DNA of 12,069 bases, from assembly GCA_004559845.1 (NCBI GenBank), contig SFWW01000032.1:1-12069 (forward strand). The letters run 5' to 3'. The notes under the pieces were generated by a model that made no database searches, was not told where the DNA came from, and saw nothing but the letters and a program-made list of their open reading frames with translations. The stretch comes from a bacterium (GTDB lineage Bacteria > Bacteroidota > Bacteroidia > Bacteroidales > Muribaculaceae). The position numbers and the translations under genes are program-made. Below, in pieces: positions 1 to 7,368 of this stretch. Position 1 is the stretch's first letter. Each line of letters begins with the position of its first letter.

Positions 1-288
1 ACCAATTTTATTAGGGAAAAATTCTTTTTTTATAAAAAAATTGGAGCATATCGCCCGTTTTTGTTAACATTTAAGCATCTTAAAGCCCGTTTTGATTTAC
101 GCTATTAATTTTTAACGAATCTTTCATTTTGTCACTATTTTGCAACACGAATAGCTATATCACACCTATTTATATATTCAAACCGCAAAAACCAAGCACC
201 GCGCTTGGCAAAATGACAGTGCAAAAAGCCACCCTCCCACGGAAATTTCAACTCCTCCGGCACAAAGCAAAAAAATCGGCGAAATTGC
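1..288. other. AT-rich non-coding stretch at the window start
   Basis: I see no convincing gene here. The first 180 bases are very AT-rich and contain homopolymer runs of A and T. Two small dyads are listed separately: a hairpin at 192-208 and an inverted repeat at 263-292. A TATTTTG at 136-142 resembles a Bacteroidetes -7 box but is one base short and lacks a -33 element at the right distance. The stretch probably holds the end of the previous intergenic region plus the control region of the pseudouridine synthase gene. Confidence 0.6.
186..208 (-). terminator. Possible minus-strand intrinsic terminator
   Basis: CCAAGC (192-197) and GCTTGG (203-208) form a 6-bp stem around a five-base loop. 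Read on the minus strand, the stem is followed directly by five T residues, which on the plus strand is the A run ending at 191. That is the form of a weak intrinsic terminator for leftward transcription. No leftward gene is visible to its right in this window, so it may serve an unseen short transcript or be a chance dyad. Confidence 0.3.
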
Positions 289-292
289 TTTG
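263..292. repeat. Inverted repeat overlapping the first -33 box
   Basis: CAAAGCAA (263-270) and TTGCTTTG (285-292) are perfect 8-base inverted arms separated by 14 bases. The right arm contains the TTTG used as -33 element of the promoter for the pseudouridine synthase gene. The position would suit an operator, but an arm this short in an AT-rich region could arise by chance. Confidence 0.4.
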
Positions 293-320
293 AAGTATGC
301 ACTTAAAGATTGTAATTTTG
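289..320 (+). promoter_or_regulatory. Bacteroidetes-type promoter of the pseudouridine synthase gene
   Basis: TTTG at 289-292, a 20-base spacer, and TAATTTTG at 313-320 match the Bacteroidetes housekeeping consensus (TTTG, about 20 bases, TAnnTTTG). Transcription would start near 327, leaving a leader of about 35 bases before the ATG at 361. Confidence 0.75.
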
Positions 321-360
321 TAGAAAATTTTCACCCCTATGGTGAGCAATTCGAAAAGCT

Positions 361-1041
361 ATGGAAATCGTGTACGAAGACAATCATCTCATCATCGTGA
401 ATAAGGCTTGCGGAGAAATCGTGCAAGGCGACCGCACGGGCGATGAGCCTTTGGTGGAAACGCTCAAGCAATGGATTAAAGAAAAATACCAAAAACCCGG
501 CAATGTGTTTTGCGGTGTGATTCACCGTATCGACCGCCCCACGAGCGGATTGGTGGTGTTTGCCCGCACAAGCAAGGGACTTTCGCGCATGAACGAGCTG
601 TTTCGCAAAGGCGAAGTACACAAAACGTATTGGGCAATCGTACAAAACCGTCCGCCCAAGCAGACCGACACGCTCACCCACTACCTCGTGGCACACGAAA
701 AGGGAAATCGCACCGAGGTGTTTGATGCTCCCAAAGAAGGGGCGCAAAAAGCCGTGCTCAAATATCGCGTGATTGCCGAAGGCGAGCGCTATCACCTGCT
801 GGAGGTGGAGCTGCTCACGGGGCGAAAGCACCAAATCCGAGCGCAACTCAGCCACATCGGGTGCCCCATTAAAGGCGATTTAAAATATGGCGCCCGGCGT
901 AGCAATCCCGGGGGTGGCATTTCGCTTCAGAGCCACCGCATCTGCTTTCAGCACCCGGTGAGCAAATTGGAAATCGACATCACCGCACCCGTTCCACCCC
1001 AACCGCTTTGGCAAGCCCTCGCAGCGGCAGCAAGCGAATAA
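361..1041 (+). CDS. RluA-family RNA pseudouridine synthase
   Basis: The 226-residue product should convert specific uridines in rRNA or tRNA to pseudouridine in the cytoplasm. Residues 55-63 read HRIDRPTSG, the family motif (usually HRLDRxTSG) with the catalytic aspartate at D58. A second conserved segment, LLTGRKHQIR, lies at 151-160 and is followed by the usual GCPIKGD stretch. There is no N-terminal S4 RNA-binding domain, so this is the short catalytic-domain-only form common in Bacteroidales. The ATG at 361 is chosen because the protein begins directly with the conserved MEIVYEDNHLIIVNK strand; an ATG at 339 is out of frame. It has its own promoter and probably a monocistronic transcript, since a promoter for the next gene lies in the 102-base gap. 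The family is certain, but the target uridine cannot be read from sequence. Confidence 0.95.
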   Translation: MEIVYEDNHLIIVNKACGEIVQGDRTGDEPLVETLKQWIKEKYQKPGNVFCGVIHRIDRPTSGLVVFARTSKGLSRMNELFRKGEVHKTYWAIVQNRPPKQTDTLTHYLVAHEKGNRTEVFDAPKEGAQKAVLKYRVIAEGERYHLLEVELLTGRKHQIRAQLSHIGCPIKGDLKYGARRSNPGGGISLQSHRICFQHPVSKLEIDITAPVPPQPLWQALAAAASE

Positions 1042-1083
1042 AAAAAATAACGCATTTATTTTCGTTTTGAAAGCAAAATTGCG

Positions 1084-1091
1084 TATATTTG
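1084..1091 (+). promoter_or_regulatory. Probable -7 box for the fumarase gene
   Basis: TATATTTG at 1084-1091 fits TAnnTTTG and is followed by GC, a common extension. No clean TTG lies 19-20 bases upstream; the best there is TTCG at 1061-1064. TTTTG at 1065-1069 is only 14 bases away. The leader to the ATG at 1144 would be about 45 bases. The match is therefore half a promoter, supported mainly by its position. Confidence 0.5.
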
Positions 1092-1143
1092 CAACTAAAA
1101 TACTCATTATTATATATCAACAATTATTCACTCAACTAAAATT

Positions 1144-2793
1144 ATGGCAAACCCTGAGTTTAAGTATGCGCCCATGTTTCAACTGGGACCCGACCAAACC
1201 GAATACCGCCTGCTTTCTAAAGAAGGCGTAAGCGTGGGCAATTTTGAAGGTAAAGAAATCCTCAAAGTGTCGCCCGAAGCGCTCACTCTGCTCGCACAAG
1301 AGGCTTTTCACGATGTGGAATTTAAATTGCGCCGTGAGCACAACCTGCAAGTGGCTGCCATCCTCACCGACCCGGAAGCATCGGAAAACGATAAATACGT
1401 AGCGCTTCAATTCCTTCGCAATGCCGAAACTGCCGTGAAAGGCGTGCTCCCCTTCTGCCAAGACACCGGCACCGCTATCATTCACGGCGAAAAGGGACAG
1501 CAAGTGTGGACCGGATTTGAAGACGAAGAAGCGCTCTCGCGCGGTGTGTACAACACTTTCACCACCGACAACCTTCGCTATTCTCAAAATGCCCCCCTCA
1601 ATATGTACGACGAGGTGAACACCAAGTGTAACCTCCCGGCACAAATCGATATCGAAGCAGTGGAAGGTGCGGAATACCGCTTCGTGATGGTGGCAAAAGG
1701 CGGTGGCTCTGCCAACAAAACTTACTTCTACCCCATGACCAAAGCCACCATCCAAAACGAAGGCACACTCCTGCCTTTCTTGGTGGAAAAAATGAAAACT
1801 TTGGGCACTGCTGCTTGCCCGCCCTACCACATTGCATTCGTGATTGGCGGCACCAGTGCTGAAAAGAACTTGCTCACCGTGAAGCTCGCTTCCATTAAAT
1901 ACTACGACAATCTGCCCACCACCGGCGACGAAACCGGACGCGCATTCCGCGACATCGACCTCGAAGAAAAGCTCTTGAAGGAAGCTCACAAAATTGGAAT
2001 GGGCGCACAATTCGGCGGCAAATACCTGGCTCACGACATTCGCGTGATTCGCTTGCCGCGCCACGGCGCTTCTTGCCCCATCGGTATGGGCGTGAGCTGC
2101 TCTGCCGACCGCAATATCAAGGCAAAAATCAATAAAGATGGTATATGGCTCGAAAAAATGGACGAAAACCCCACCGAACTCATCCCCGAAGAACTCCGTA
2201 AACCGGGTGAAGGCACCAAAGGTGTGGAAATCGATCTCGACAAAGGCATTGATGCCGTACGCGCCGAACTCACCAAATATCCGGTAAGCACTCGCGTGAG
2301 CCTCAAGGGTACCATCATCGTGGCACGCGACATTGCACATGCCAAACTCAAAGCCCGCCTCGACGCCGGCGAAGGTATGCCTCAATATTTCAAAGACCAC
2401 CCCATTCTCTATGCCGGACCGGCAAAAACGCCCGAAGGCTATCCCTGCGGCTCAATGGGACCCACCACAGCCAACCGTATGGACCCCTACGTGGATGAAT
2501 TCCAAGCCAACGGCGCTTCTCTCGTGATGATTGCCAAGGGCAACCGCGGACAAGAAGTGACCGACGCTTGCCAAAAGCATGGCGGATTCTACCTCGGCAC
2601 CATCGGCGGCGTGGCAGCCGTGCTCTCACAAAGCAGCATCAAGAGCATTGAATGTGTGGAATATCCTGAACTCGGCATGGAAGCCATCTGGAAAATCACT
2701 GTAGAAGACTTCCCCGCATTCATCCTCGTGGACGACAAGGGCAACGACTTCTTCAAAGAAATCGCAAAAAAAAGCTGCGCTTGCAGCAAATAA
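1144..2793 (+). CDS. fumA: Class I fumarate hydratase, iron-sulfur dependent, single chain
   Basis: The 549-residue enzyme reversibly hydrates fumarate to L-malate. In fermenting Bacteroidales it runs mainly from malate to fumarate, feeding fumarate reductase and succinate production. The N-terminal half (roughly 1-330) carries the alpha-type domain and the C-terminal half (about 335-540) the beta-type domain, fused as in E. coli FumA/FumB, whose length it matches. Three cysteines sit where the [4Fe-4S] cluster ligands of FumA lie: C105 in LPFCQDTGTAI, C225 in TAACPPYHIAF and C319 in GVSCSADRN. Near the end, GSIKS-like and CVEYPELGMEAIWKI segments are also strongly FumA-like. Such clusters are oxygen-sensitive, which suits an anaerobe. 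The gene appears monocistronic, with a -7 box upstream and a strong terminator downstream. Class and reaction are very secure; choosing between the symbols fumA and fumB is arbitrary. Confidence 0.97.
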   Translation: MANPEFKYAPMFQLGPDQTEYRLLSKEGVSVGNFEGKEILKVSPEALTLLAQEAFHDVEFKLRREHNLQVAAILTDPEASENDKYVALQFLRNAETAVKGVLPFCQDTGTAIIHGEKGQQVWTGFEDEEALSRGVYNTFTTDNLRYSQNAPLNMYDEVNTKCNLPAQIDIEAVEGAEYRFVMVAKGGGSANKTYFYPMTKATIQNEGTLLPFLVEKMKTLGTAACPPYHIAFVIGGTSAEKNLLTVKLASIKYYDNLPTTGDETGRAFRDIDLEEKLLKEAHKIGMGAQFGGKYLAHDIRVIRLPRHGASCPIGMGVSCSADRNIKAKINKDGIWLEKMDENPTELIPEELRKPGEGTKGVEIDLDKGIDAVRAELTKYPVSTRVSLKGTIIVARDIAHAKLKARLDAGEGMPQYFKDHPILYAGPAKTPEGYPCGSMGPTTANRMDPYVDEFQANGASLVMIAKGNRGQEVTDACQKHGGFYLGTIGGVAAVLSQSSIKSIECVEYPELGMEAIWKITVEDFPAFILVDDKGNDFFKEIAKKSCACSK

Positions 2794-2823
2794 TCCCTAA
2801 AGCATAACTATCTGCTCACCACA

Positions 2824-2863
2824 GCGGAGGCTACCCCACCCGGCAGCCTCCGCATTATTTTTT
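2824..2863 (+). terminator. Intrinsic terminator after the fumarase gene
   Basis: GCGGAGGCT (2824-2832) and AGCCTCCGC (2845-2853) form a perfect 9-bp GC-rich stem with a 12-base loop, followed by ATTATTTTTTT. It begins 31 bases after the fumarase stop codon. Confidence 0.9.
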
Positions 2864-3036
2864 ACCATCGCAAAGCCCAAGAGGCGATTCCTTTCGAAGC
2901 TATTCTCTATAATAATCAGCAACATATTCGCCTGCCATTTTTCATTTTGGAAAGGCAATCACTTATGTAGGGAAGCCGCTAAAATAGCAAACAAATGTTA
3001 AAATCAGCTTTACTTTCGCATTTTTCCACCGAAAAA

Positions 3037-3068
3037 TTTGCCCCAAACAAAAATTCGTTGTAATTTTG
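3037..3068 (+). promoter_or_regulatory. Promoter of the initiator tRNA gene
   Basis: TTTG at 3037-3040, a 20-base spacer and TAATTTTG at 3061-3068 are an exact match to the Bacteroidetes consensus. The mature tRNA begins only 11 bases after the -7 box, so the primary transcript would have almost no 5' leader. Confidence 0.85.
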
Positions 3069-3079
3069 CACTCGCAAAT

Positions 3080-3154
<75 letters not shown>

Positions 3155-3157
3155 ATC

Positions 3158-3192
3158 AAGGCTGAGCAGCATCGCTCAGCCTTACTTTTTTT
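3158..3192 (+). terminator. Intrinsic terminator of the initiator tRNA gene
   Basis: AAGGCTGAGC (3158-3167) and GCTCAGCCTT (3174-3183) make a perfect 10-bp stem with a six-base loop, followed by AC and seven T residues. It starts three bases after the CCA end. Confidence 0.93.
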
Positions 3193-3263
3193 AACCCATT
3201 TGCACATTGCGCAAGCCCCACACCGCCTCCGCCCACTCCTGCCCCCAACCATCTCACCCGCTA

Positions 3264-3297
3264 TTTTTTTTGACAAGGGACTGTCACTCTGTTCAAA
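3264..3297 (-). repeat. Diverged copy of the palindromic repeat
   Basis: Read on the minus strand, this stretch contains TTTGAACAGAG, T, GACAGTCCCTT, then GTCAAAAAAAA. It matches the palindrome at 11834-11876 over 21 of 22 consecutive positions (TTGAACAG to CCCTT), with one substitution at 3286. The other arm has lost two bases relative to that copy, so the dyad is imperfect here. It lies between the tRNA terminator and the glycosyltransferase promoter, outside any gene. Confidence 0.7.
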
Positions 3298-3323
3298 TGT
3301 TTGTCTACTGAGCTCGGTTTTTA

Positions 3324-3354
3324 CCCACCCATTTTTTTTAAAAAAGAAGGTGGG
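3324..3354. repeat. Hairpin just upstream of the glycosyltransferase promoter
   Basis: CCCACC (3324-3329) and GGTGGG (3349-3354) are complementary. Between them, a run of eight T is followed by six A and could extend the pairing. The structure ends four bases before the -33 TTG at 3359. It could be a regulatory dyad or a weak backup terminator for upstream read-through; nothing in the sequence decides between these. Confidence 0.4.
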
Positions 3355-3358
3355 CATG

Positions 3359-3389
3359 TTGTCACTACGCAAAAAAAAGATTAACTTTG
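3359..3389 (+). promoter_or_regulatory. Promoter of the glycosyltransferase-priA unit
   Basis: TTG at 3359-3361, a 20-base spacer and TAACTTTG at 3382-3389 match the Bacteroidetes consensus. The leader to the ATG at 3437 would be about 40 bases. Confidence 0.8.
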
Positions 3390-3436
3390 CGAATTAACGA
3401 AAAAAACACCTCCTCCCCAGAAACCTGACTGATGAA

Positions 3437-4612
3437 ATGAAAAAAATAGCAGTGATTTTTGAAGGCAATAACCGGCATCGGTATGGCGTGTGTAATGCGG
3501 TGATTAATCGCGTTAAGCACTTGCGCGCCATTTGCCCTTATCAAATCGATGTTTTCATGATTCAAGTCTACGACAATTGGCTCATGCGCCAATTTCGCCA
3601 CACGGATAAGTTCAACCGTAATGACACCGAATTTGAGATGGATGGCGAGCGAATCCACATTTTGTGGGCGGAACGAAGCATGATGGATTCGGCTATGCAC
3701 CACTTCTGCCGCAAAGAGCCCTCGCACCTGCTCCATAGGCTCCGTCGCATGGCAAACCTCCTGAGCCGCTACGATTTGGTTACCGCCCACGACCTGTTTG
3801 CCGCCCACTTGGCACGGTGCGCTTCACAAAACTTCCACATCCCCTTCTTCGTCACCTGGCACGGCAGCAGCATCCACACTGCTCCCGTAGCCGACAAAAT
3901 GATTCGCCGATTCACCCTTAGCCTCATCAATCAAGCCAACTGTAATTTCTTTGTATGCAATTCACTTGCCGAATATGCAAAGCAATTATTTGCCACCGGC
4001 ATCAAATACCGCGTGCTTCCCAACGGCGCCAACGAGCAGTTCGTTCGCTATTCCGACGCGCGCAGAGCGGAATTGCGAGCCTCGTATGGGGTTACCAACA
4101 AAAAGGTAGTCACCTTTGCCGGACGCATGGAGGAGGTGAAAAATGTAACCGCACTACCCTGCATCTTTAAGGGAATTGCCCAATCTGCCACCGCCGATGT
4201 TAAGTTTTGGCTCTTTGGCGAAGGCAAATTGCTCAAGCCACTGAAGCGGCAAATGATTGAAGAAGGGGTGGACTGCACTTTTTGGGGCGAAAAGCCACCG
4301 GAAGAAATGCCCGATTTTCTCAATTGCACCGATGTGCTGGTGCTCCCAAGTCTGCAAGAAGCCTCGCCATTAGCGGCGATTGAGGCTCTTTCTTGTGGTG
4401 TGAATGTGGTGGGAAGCCATGTGATGGGCATTCCGGAAATCATTGGCAGCAGCAATGTGGTGAATGTGCACGACGCGCTCTTTGTTGAAAAACTCAGCAC
4501 TCGCGCGGCAGAAATGCTCACCCACAACGTGGAGCAACCGCTTGCACCCGATTTTTCGTGGTCATCCACCGCCAAAATAGAACTCGAAATCTACAATCAA
4601 TTTTTATCTTAA
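3437..4612 (+). CDS. GT4-family (group 1) glycosyltransferase
   Basis: The 391-residue protein has the GT-B fold layout of family GT4 retaining transferases, which move a sugar from an NDP-sugar to a glycan or lipid acceptor at the inner face of the membrane. The N-terminal domain (about 1-185) contains TWHGSS at 140-145, typical of acceptor-side loops. The C-terminal domain begins with FAGRMEEVKN (R230, K235), the usual phosphate-contacting segment. It also holds the signature E-x7-E at E308 and E316 within QEASPLAAIEALSCG, then GIPEIIG. No signal peptide or membrane segment is seen. The start at 3437 is preferred because an ATG at 3432 opens a frame that stops after two codons. Donor and acceptor cannot be inferred, and no other capsule or lipopolysaccharide genes lie nearby. 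The six-base gap to priA implies co-transcription. Confidence 0.9.
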   Translation: MKKIAVIFEGNNRHRYGVCNAVINRVKHLRAICPYQIDVFMIQVYDNWLMRQFRHTDKFNRNDTEFEMDGERIHILWAERSMMDSAMHHFCRKEPSHLLHRLRRMANLLSRYDLVTAHDLFAAHLARCASQNFHIPFFVTWHGSSIHTAPVADKMIRRFTLSLINQANCNFFVCNSLAEYAKQLFATGIKYRVLPNGANEQFVRYSDARRAELRASYGVTNKKVVTFAGRMEEVKNVTALPCIFKGIAQSATADVKFWLFGEGKLLKPLKRQMIEEGVDCTFWGEKPPEEMPDFLNCTDVLVLPSLQEASPLAAIEALSCGVNVVGSHVMGIPEIIGSSNVVNVHDALFVEKLSTRAAEMLTHNVEQPLAPDFSWSSTAKIELEIYNQFLS

Positions 4613-4618
4613 TCCCTT

Positions 4619-7090
4619 ATGGCTCAATTTGCCGAACTCATCATCCCTCTCGCTATAAAAGGCACCTACACCTACCGCATTCCGGAAGAAATGCAAGCCG
4701 ATTTGCAAATTGGCTGCCGAGTGCTTGTGCCATTCGGACGCAAAAAAATTTACACAGGAATCATACACATCATGCACAACGAGGAGCCCAAGGGATATGA
4801 AGTGAAAAGCATCATTGCGATGATCGACCCCACTCCTATCGTGGTGCATCCGCAACTCAAATTCTGGCAATGGATTTCCGACTACTATCTCTGCACTATG
4901 GGGGAGGTGATGAAGGCGGCATTGCCGGCGGGATTGAAAATTGAGAGCGAAACCTACATCAGTGTGAATCCCGACTATGAAGAATCGCAACCCGGCGAGC
5001 TGACCGACAAATTGCGCTGTGTGCTCGATTTCACCGCCCAACGCGGCAGAATGCAAGTGAACGAAATTAGCCGTATCACAGAGTTTCGCAATGTGGAATC
5101 TATGGTGCACAAATTGGTGGACCTGGGTGCTATCCATGTGTCGGAACGCGTGGTCGACAACTACCGCGCCAAAACCGAAGCGTGCGTGCGGCTCACAGTG
5201 GACCGCTCCGACGATACCGCTCTGCATCGCTTTTTCGATGAAGTGAAAAGAGCCAAAAAGCAAGAGGCGCTATTGCTGGCATACCTTGATTTGTCGGGCT
5301 GGCTCCAAAAGAGCAAACCGGTGAAAGAAGTCACCAAAGAAGCACTGCTAAAGCGGTCAGGGGTAACCCAACCGGTGCTGGCAGCTGCCCGCCAACGAGG
5401 CATCTTTGAGGTGTATCGGCGCGAAATCAATCGATTTGCCGACTTAGGCAGCGAGATGGTGGCACCGCCCACATTGAGTGCCGATCAACAGCGCGCCTAC
5501 CATGCCATTCACCAATGCTTTAAAGAAAAACCCATCACCCTGCTGCATGGCGTTACCTCGAGCGGCAAAACCACCATCTATATGCATCTCATTAAAGATG
5601 CGCTCCAAGCCGGCAAACAAGCGCTCTATTTGGTGCCGGAAATTGCACTCACCACCCAACTCACACGCCGCCTGCGGAAAGTGTTTGGCGAAAAATTGCT
5701 CATTTATCACTCAAAATTCAGCGACAATGAGCGGGTGGACATCTGGAAGCGACTGCTCCATCACCCCGAACCTTGTGTGGTGATTGGCGTGCGCTCATCC
5801 ATCTTTTTGCCTTATAGCAATTTAGGACTCATTATCGTGGACGAAGAGCACGACACCAGCTATAAGCAACAAGACCCCGCACCGCGCTACAATGGCAGAA
5901 ATGCCGCCATGGTGCTGGCATCGATGCACGGCGCCAAAACGCTCCTCGGCTCGGGCACCCCCTCCATTGAAATGTATCATCACGCCCAAAATGGCTTCTA
6001 CGGATTGGTGGAGCTACTCACACGTTACGAAAACATCAACATGCCCGAGGTGAAGGTGGTGGATGCCAAATTGGCACGTAAAAAGAAGGAAATGAAGGGC
6101 TTATTTTCGCAAGAATTAATCCAAGATTGCAACACAGCCTTAGCAAACAAAGAGCAGGTGATACTGTTTCAAAATCGGCGAGGGTATTCGCCATCGGTGT
6201 GCTGCAAAGAGTGTGGATGGGTGCCTAAATGCGAAAATTGCGACGTGACGCTCACCTATCACAAGCACATACGCACCCTCACTTGCCACTATTGCGGCTA
6301 CACCCAAAGCATGACCAACCTCTGCCCCACCTGCGGACTCCCGGGATTGGAAATCGTGGGCTACGGCACTGAGCGAATTGAAGATGAAGTGAAAGAGGTG
6401 TTTCCCAACGAAAAAATCCTTCGCATGGACCTCGACACCACGCGCAACAAAAATAGCTACGACCGCATTATCAACGAATTTTCGTCGCGAGAAGCCAACA
6501 TTTTGGTAGGCACACAAATGGTGACCAAAGGGTTGGATTTCGACGGCGTGAGCGTGGTGGGCATCTTGAATGCCGACTCTATCATCAGTTTTCCCGATTT
6601 TCGCTCCAGCGAACGCGCCTTCAATATGCTGGAGCAAGTGTCGGGCAGAGCCGGACGCGCCCACAAGCAGGGACTCGTGGTGGTGCAAACCTACTCGCCC
6701 ACCCACCCCATTATCAAATTTGTGCAAGAGCACGATTTCAAATCGTTTTATGACTACGAGCTCGAAGAGCGCCGCACATTTAAATATCCGCCTTTCACAC
6801 GCATCGTAAACGTGTATGTGAAGCATCGCAACGAAGACACGCTCATAGAAGTGAGCGTGCGCTATAGCAATATGCTACGCGAGGTGTTCGGCAACAGGGT
6901 GTTCGGACCCGAACCGCCCATGGTGGCTCGTGTGCAAAATTTCCACATTCGTCAAATTATGCTCAAATTCGAAACCGAAGCCTCCATGGTGAAGGTGAAA
7001 GGTATTTTGCGCAACATCTACGAGCGCCTTGCCGAAGCCGACCGGCGCATGAAATCCACCATCCTCTACTACGACGTCGACCCCATGTAG
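4619..7090 (+). CDS. priA: Primosomal protein N' (replication restart helicase PriA)
   Basis: PriA recognises abandoned replication forks, unwinds the lagging arm from 3' to 5', and helps reload the replicative helicase. The 823-residue product has the family order. A 3'-end-binding domain (about 1-105) and a winged-helix region come first. Helicase lobe 1 has Walker A GVTSSGKT at 311-318 (K317) and the DEEH box at 408-411. Eight cysteines (C529, C532, C538, C541, C556, C559, C569, C572) form the two zinc sites. Helicase lobe 2 carries GTQMVTKGLDF from 631 and the arginine-finger motif QVSGRAGR at 673-680, and a C-terminal domain follows. Every key residue is present, so the protein should be active. 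It is somewhat longer than E. coli PriA, as usual in Bacteroidetes. The ATG lies six bases after the glycosyltransferase stop, with no promoter between. Identification is very secure. Confidence 0.98.
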   Translation: MAQFAELIIPLAIKGTYTYRIPEEMQADLQIGCRVLVPFGRKKIYTGIIHIMHNEEPKGYEVKSIIAMIDPTPIVVHPQLKFWQWISDYYLCTMGEVMKAALPAGLKIESETYISVNPDYEESQPGELTDKLRCVLDFTAQRGRMQVNEISRITEFRNVESMVHKLVDLGAIHVSERVVDNYRAKTEACVRLTVDRSDDTALHRFFDEVKRAKKQEALLLAYLDLSGWLQKSKPVKEVTKEALLKRSGVTQPVLAAARQRGIFEVYRREINRFADLGSEMVAPPTLSADQQRAYHAIHQCFKEKPITLLHGVTSSGKTTIYMHLIKDALQAGKQALYLVPEIALTTQLTRRLRKVFGEKLLIYHSKFSDNERVDIWKRLLHHPEPCVVIGVRSSIFLPYSNLGLIIVDEEHDTSYKQQDPAPRYNGRNAAMVLASMHGAKTLLGSGTPSIEMYHHAQNGFYGLVELLTRYENINMPEVKVVDAKLARKKKEMKGLFSQELIQDCNTALANKEQVILFQNRRGYSPSVCCKECGWVPKCENCDVTLTYHKHIRTLTCHYCGYTQSMTNLCPTCGLPGLEIVGYGTERIEDEVKEVFPNEKILRMDLDTTRNKNSYDRIINEFSSREANILVGTQMVTKGLDFDGVSVVGILNADSIISFPDFRSSERAFNMLEQVSGRAGRAHKQGLVVVQTYSPTHPIIKFVQEHDFKSFYDYELEERRTFKYPPFTRIVNVYVKHRNEDTLIEVSVRYSNMLREVFGNRVFGPEPPMVARVQNFHIRQIMLKFETEASMVKVKGILRNIYERLAEADRRMKSTILYYDVDPM

Positions 7091-7165
7091 CCACCTCAGC
7101 TTGTCATTTGAGCCCTTTAGAGCCTCATCATTATTTTGCGAAAAGTATATTGGATGATTTAAAAG

Positions 7166-7207
7166 AGGCTGCGCCGCTGTTTTTTTCGGCGGAGGCGGCT
7201 TTATTTT
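7166..7207 (+). terminator. Probable terminator after priA
   Basis: GCTG-CGCCG (7168-7176) can pair with CGGCG (7187-7191) and CGGC (7196-7199), leaving GAGG bulged on the right arm. The loop is rich in T, and TTTATTTT follows. It lies about 75 bases after the priA stop. The bulge makes it less certain than the other terminators here. The rest of the gap 7091-7368 is AT-rich and shows no gene. Confidence 0.5.
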
Positions 7208-7316
7208 CGTTGTATGCCATAAAAGCGGGCAATCATATTCGTTTATAAATGAAAGAGCCGTGGTAGGATTTTATAAAATAAATGCACTTTTATGCAGTGT
7301 GATTTCATTTTTTTAA

Positions 7317-7324
7317 TAAATTTG
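7317..7324 (+). promoter_or_regulatory. Candidate -7 box for the propeller-amidase pair
   Basis: TAAATTTG at 7317-7324 fits TAnnTTTG and would place transcription about 38 bases before the ATG at 7369. There is no TTG about 20 bases upstream, so only half of the promoter is recognisable. Such a match is not rare in AT-rich DNA. Confidence 0.4.
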
Positions 7325-7368
7325 AAAAATTTTTTATTCTTACCGGAAATATAGATTATTTTAAACTA

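Noticed and set aside
136..142. TATTTTG as a promoter -7 box
   Set aside because: It is one base shorter than TAnnTTTG and lacks a TTG about 20 bases upstream.
1132..2400. Long minus-strand open frame of 422 codons over the fumarase gene
   Set aside because: It mirrors the fumarase gene, its translation is rich in His, Phe and Val with no recognisable domain, and fumarase is unambiguous on the plus strand.
4604..5263. Minus-strand open frame of 219 codons within priA
   Set aside because: It is a shadow of priA, with no start signals, no domain and His/Phe-rich composition.
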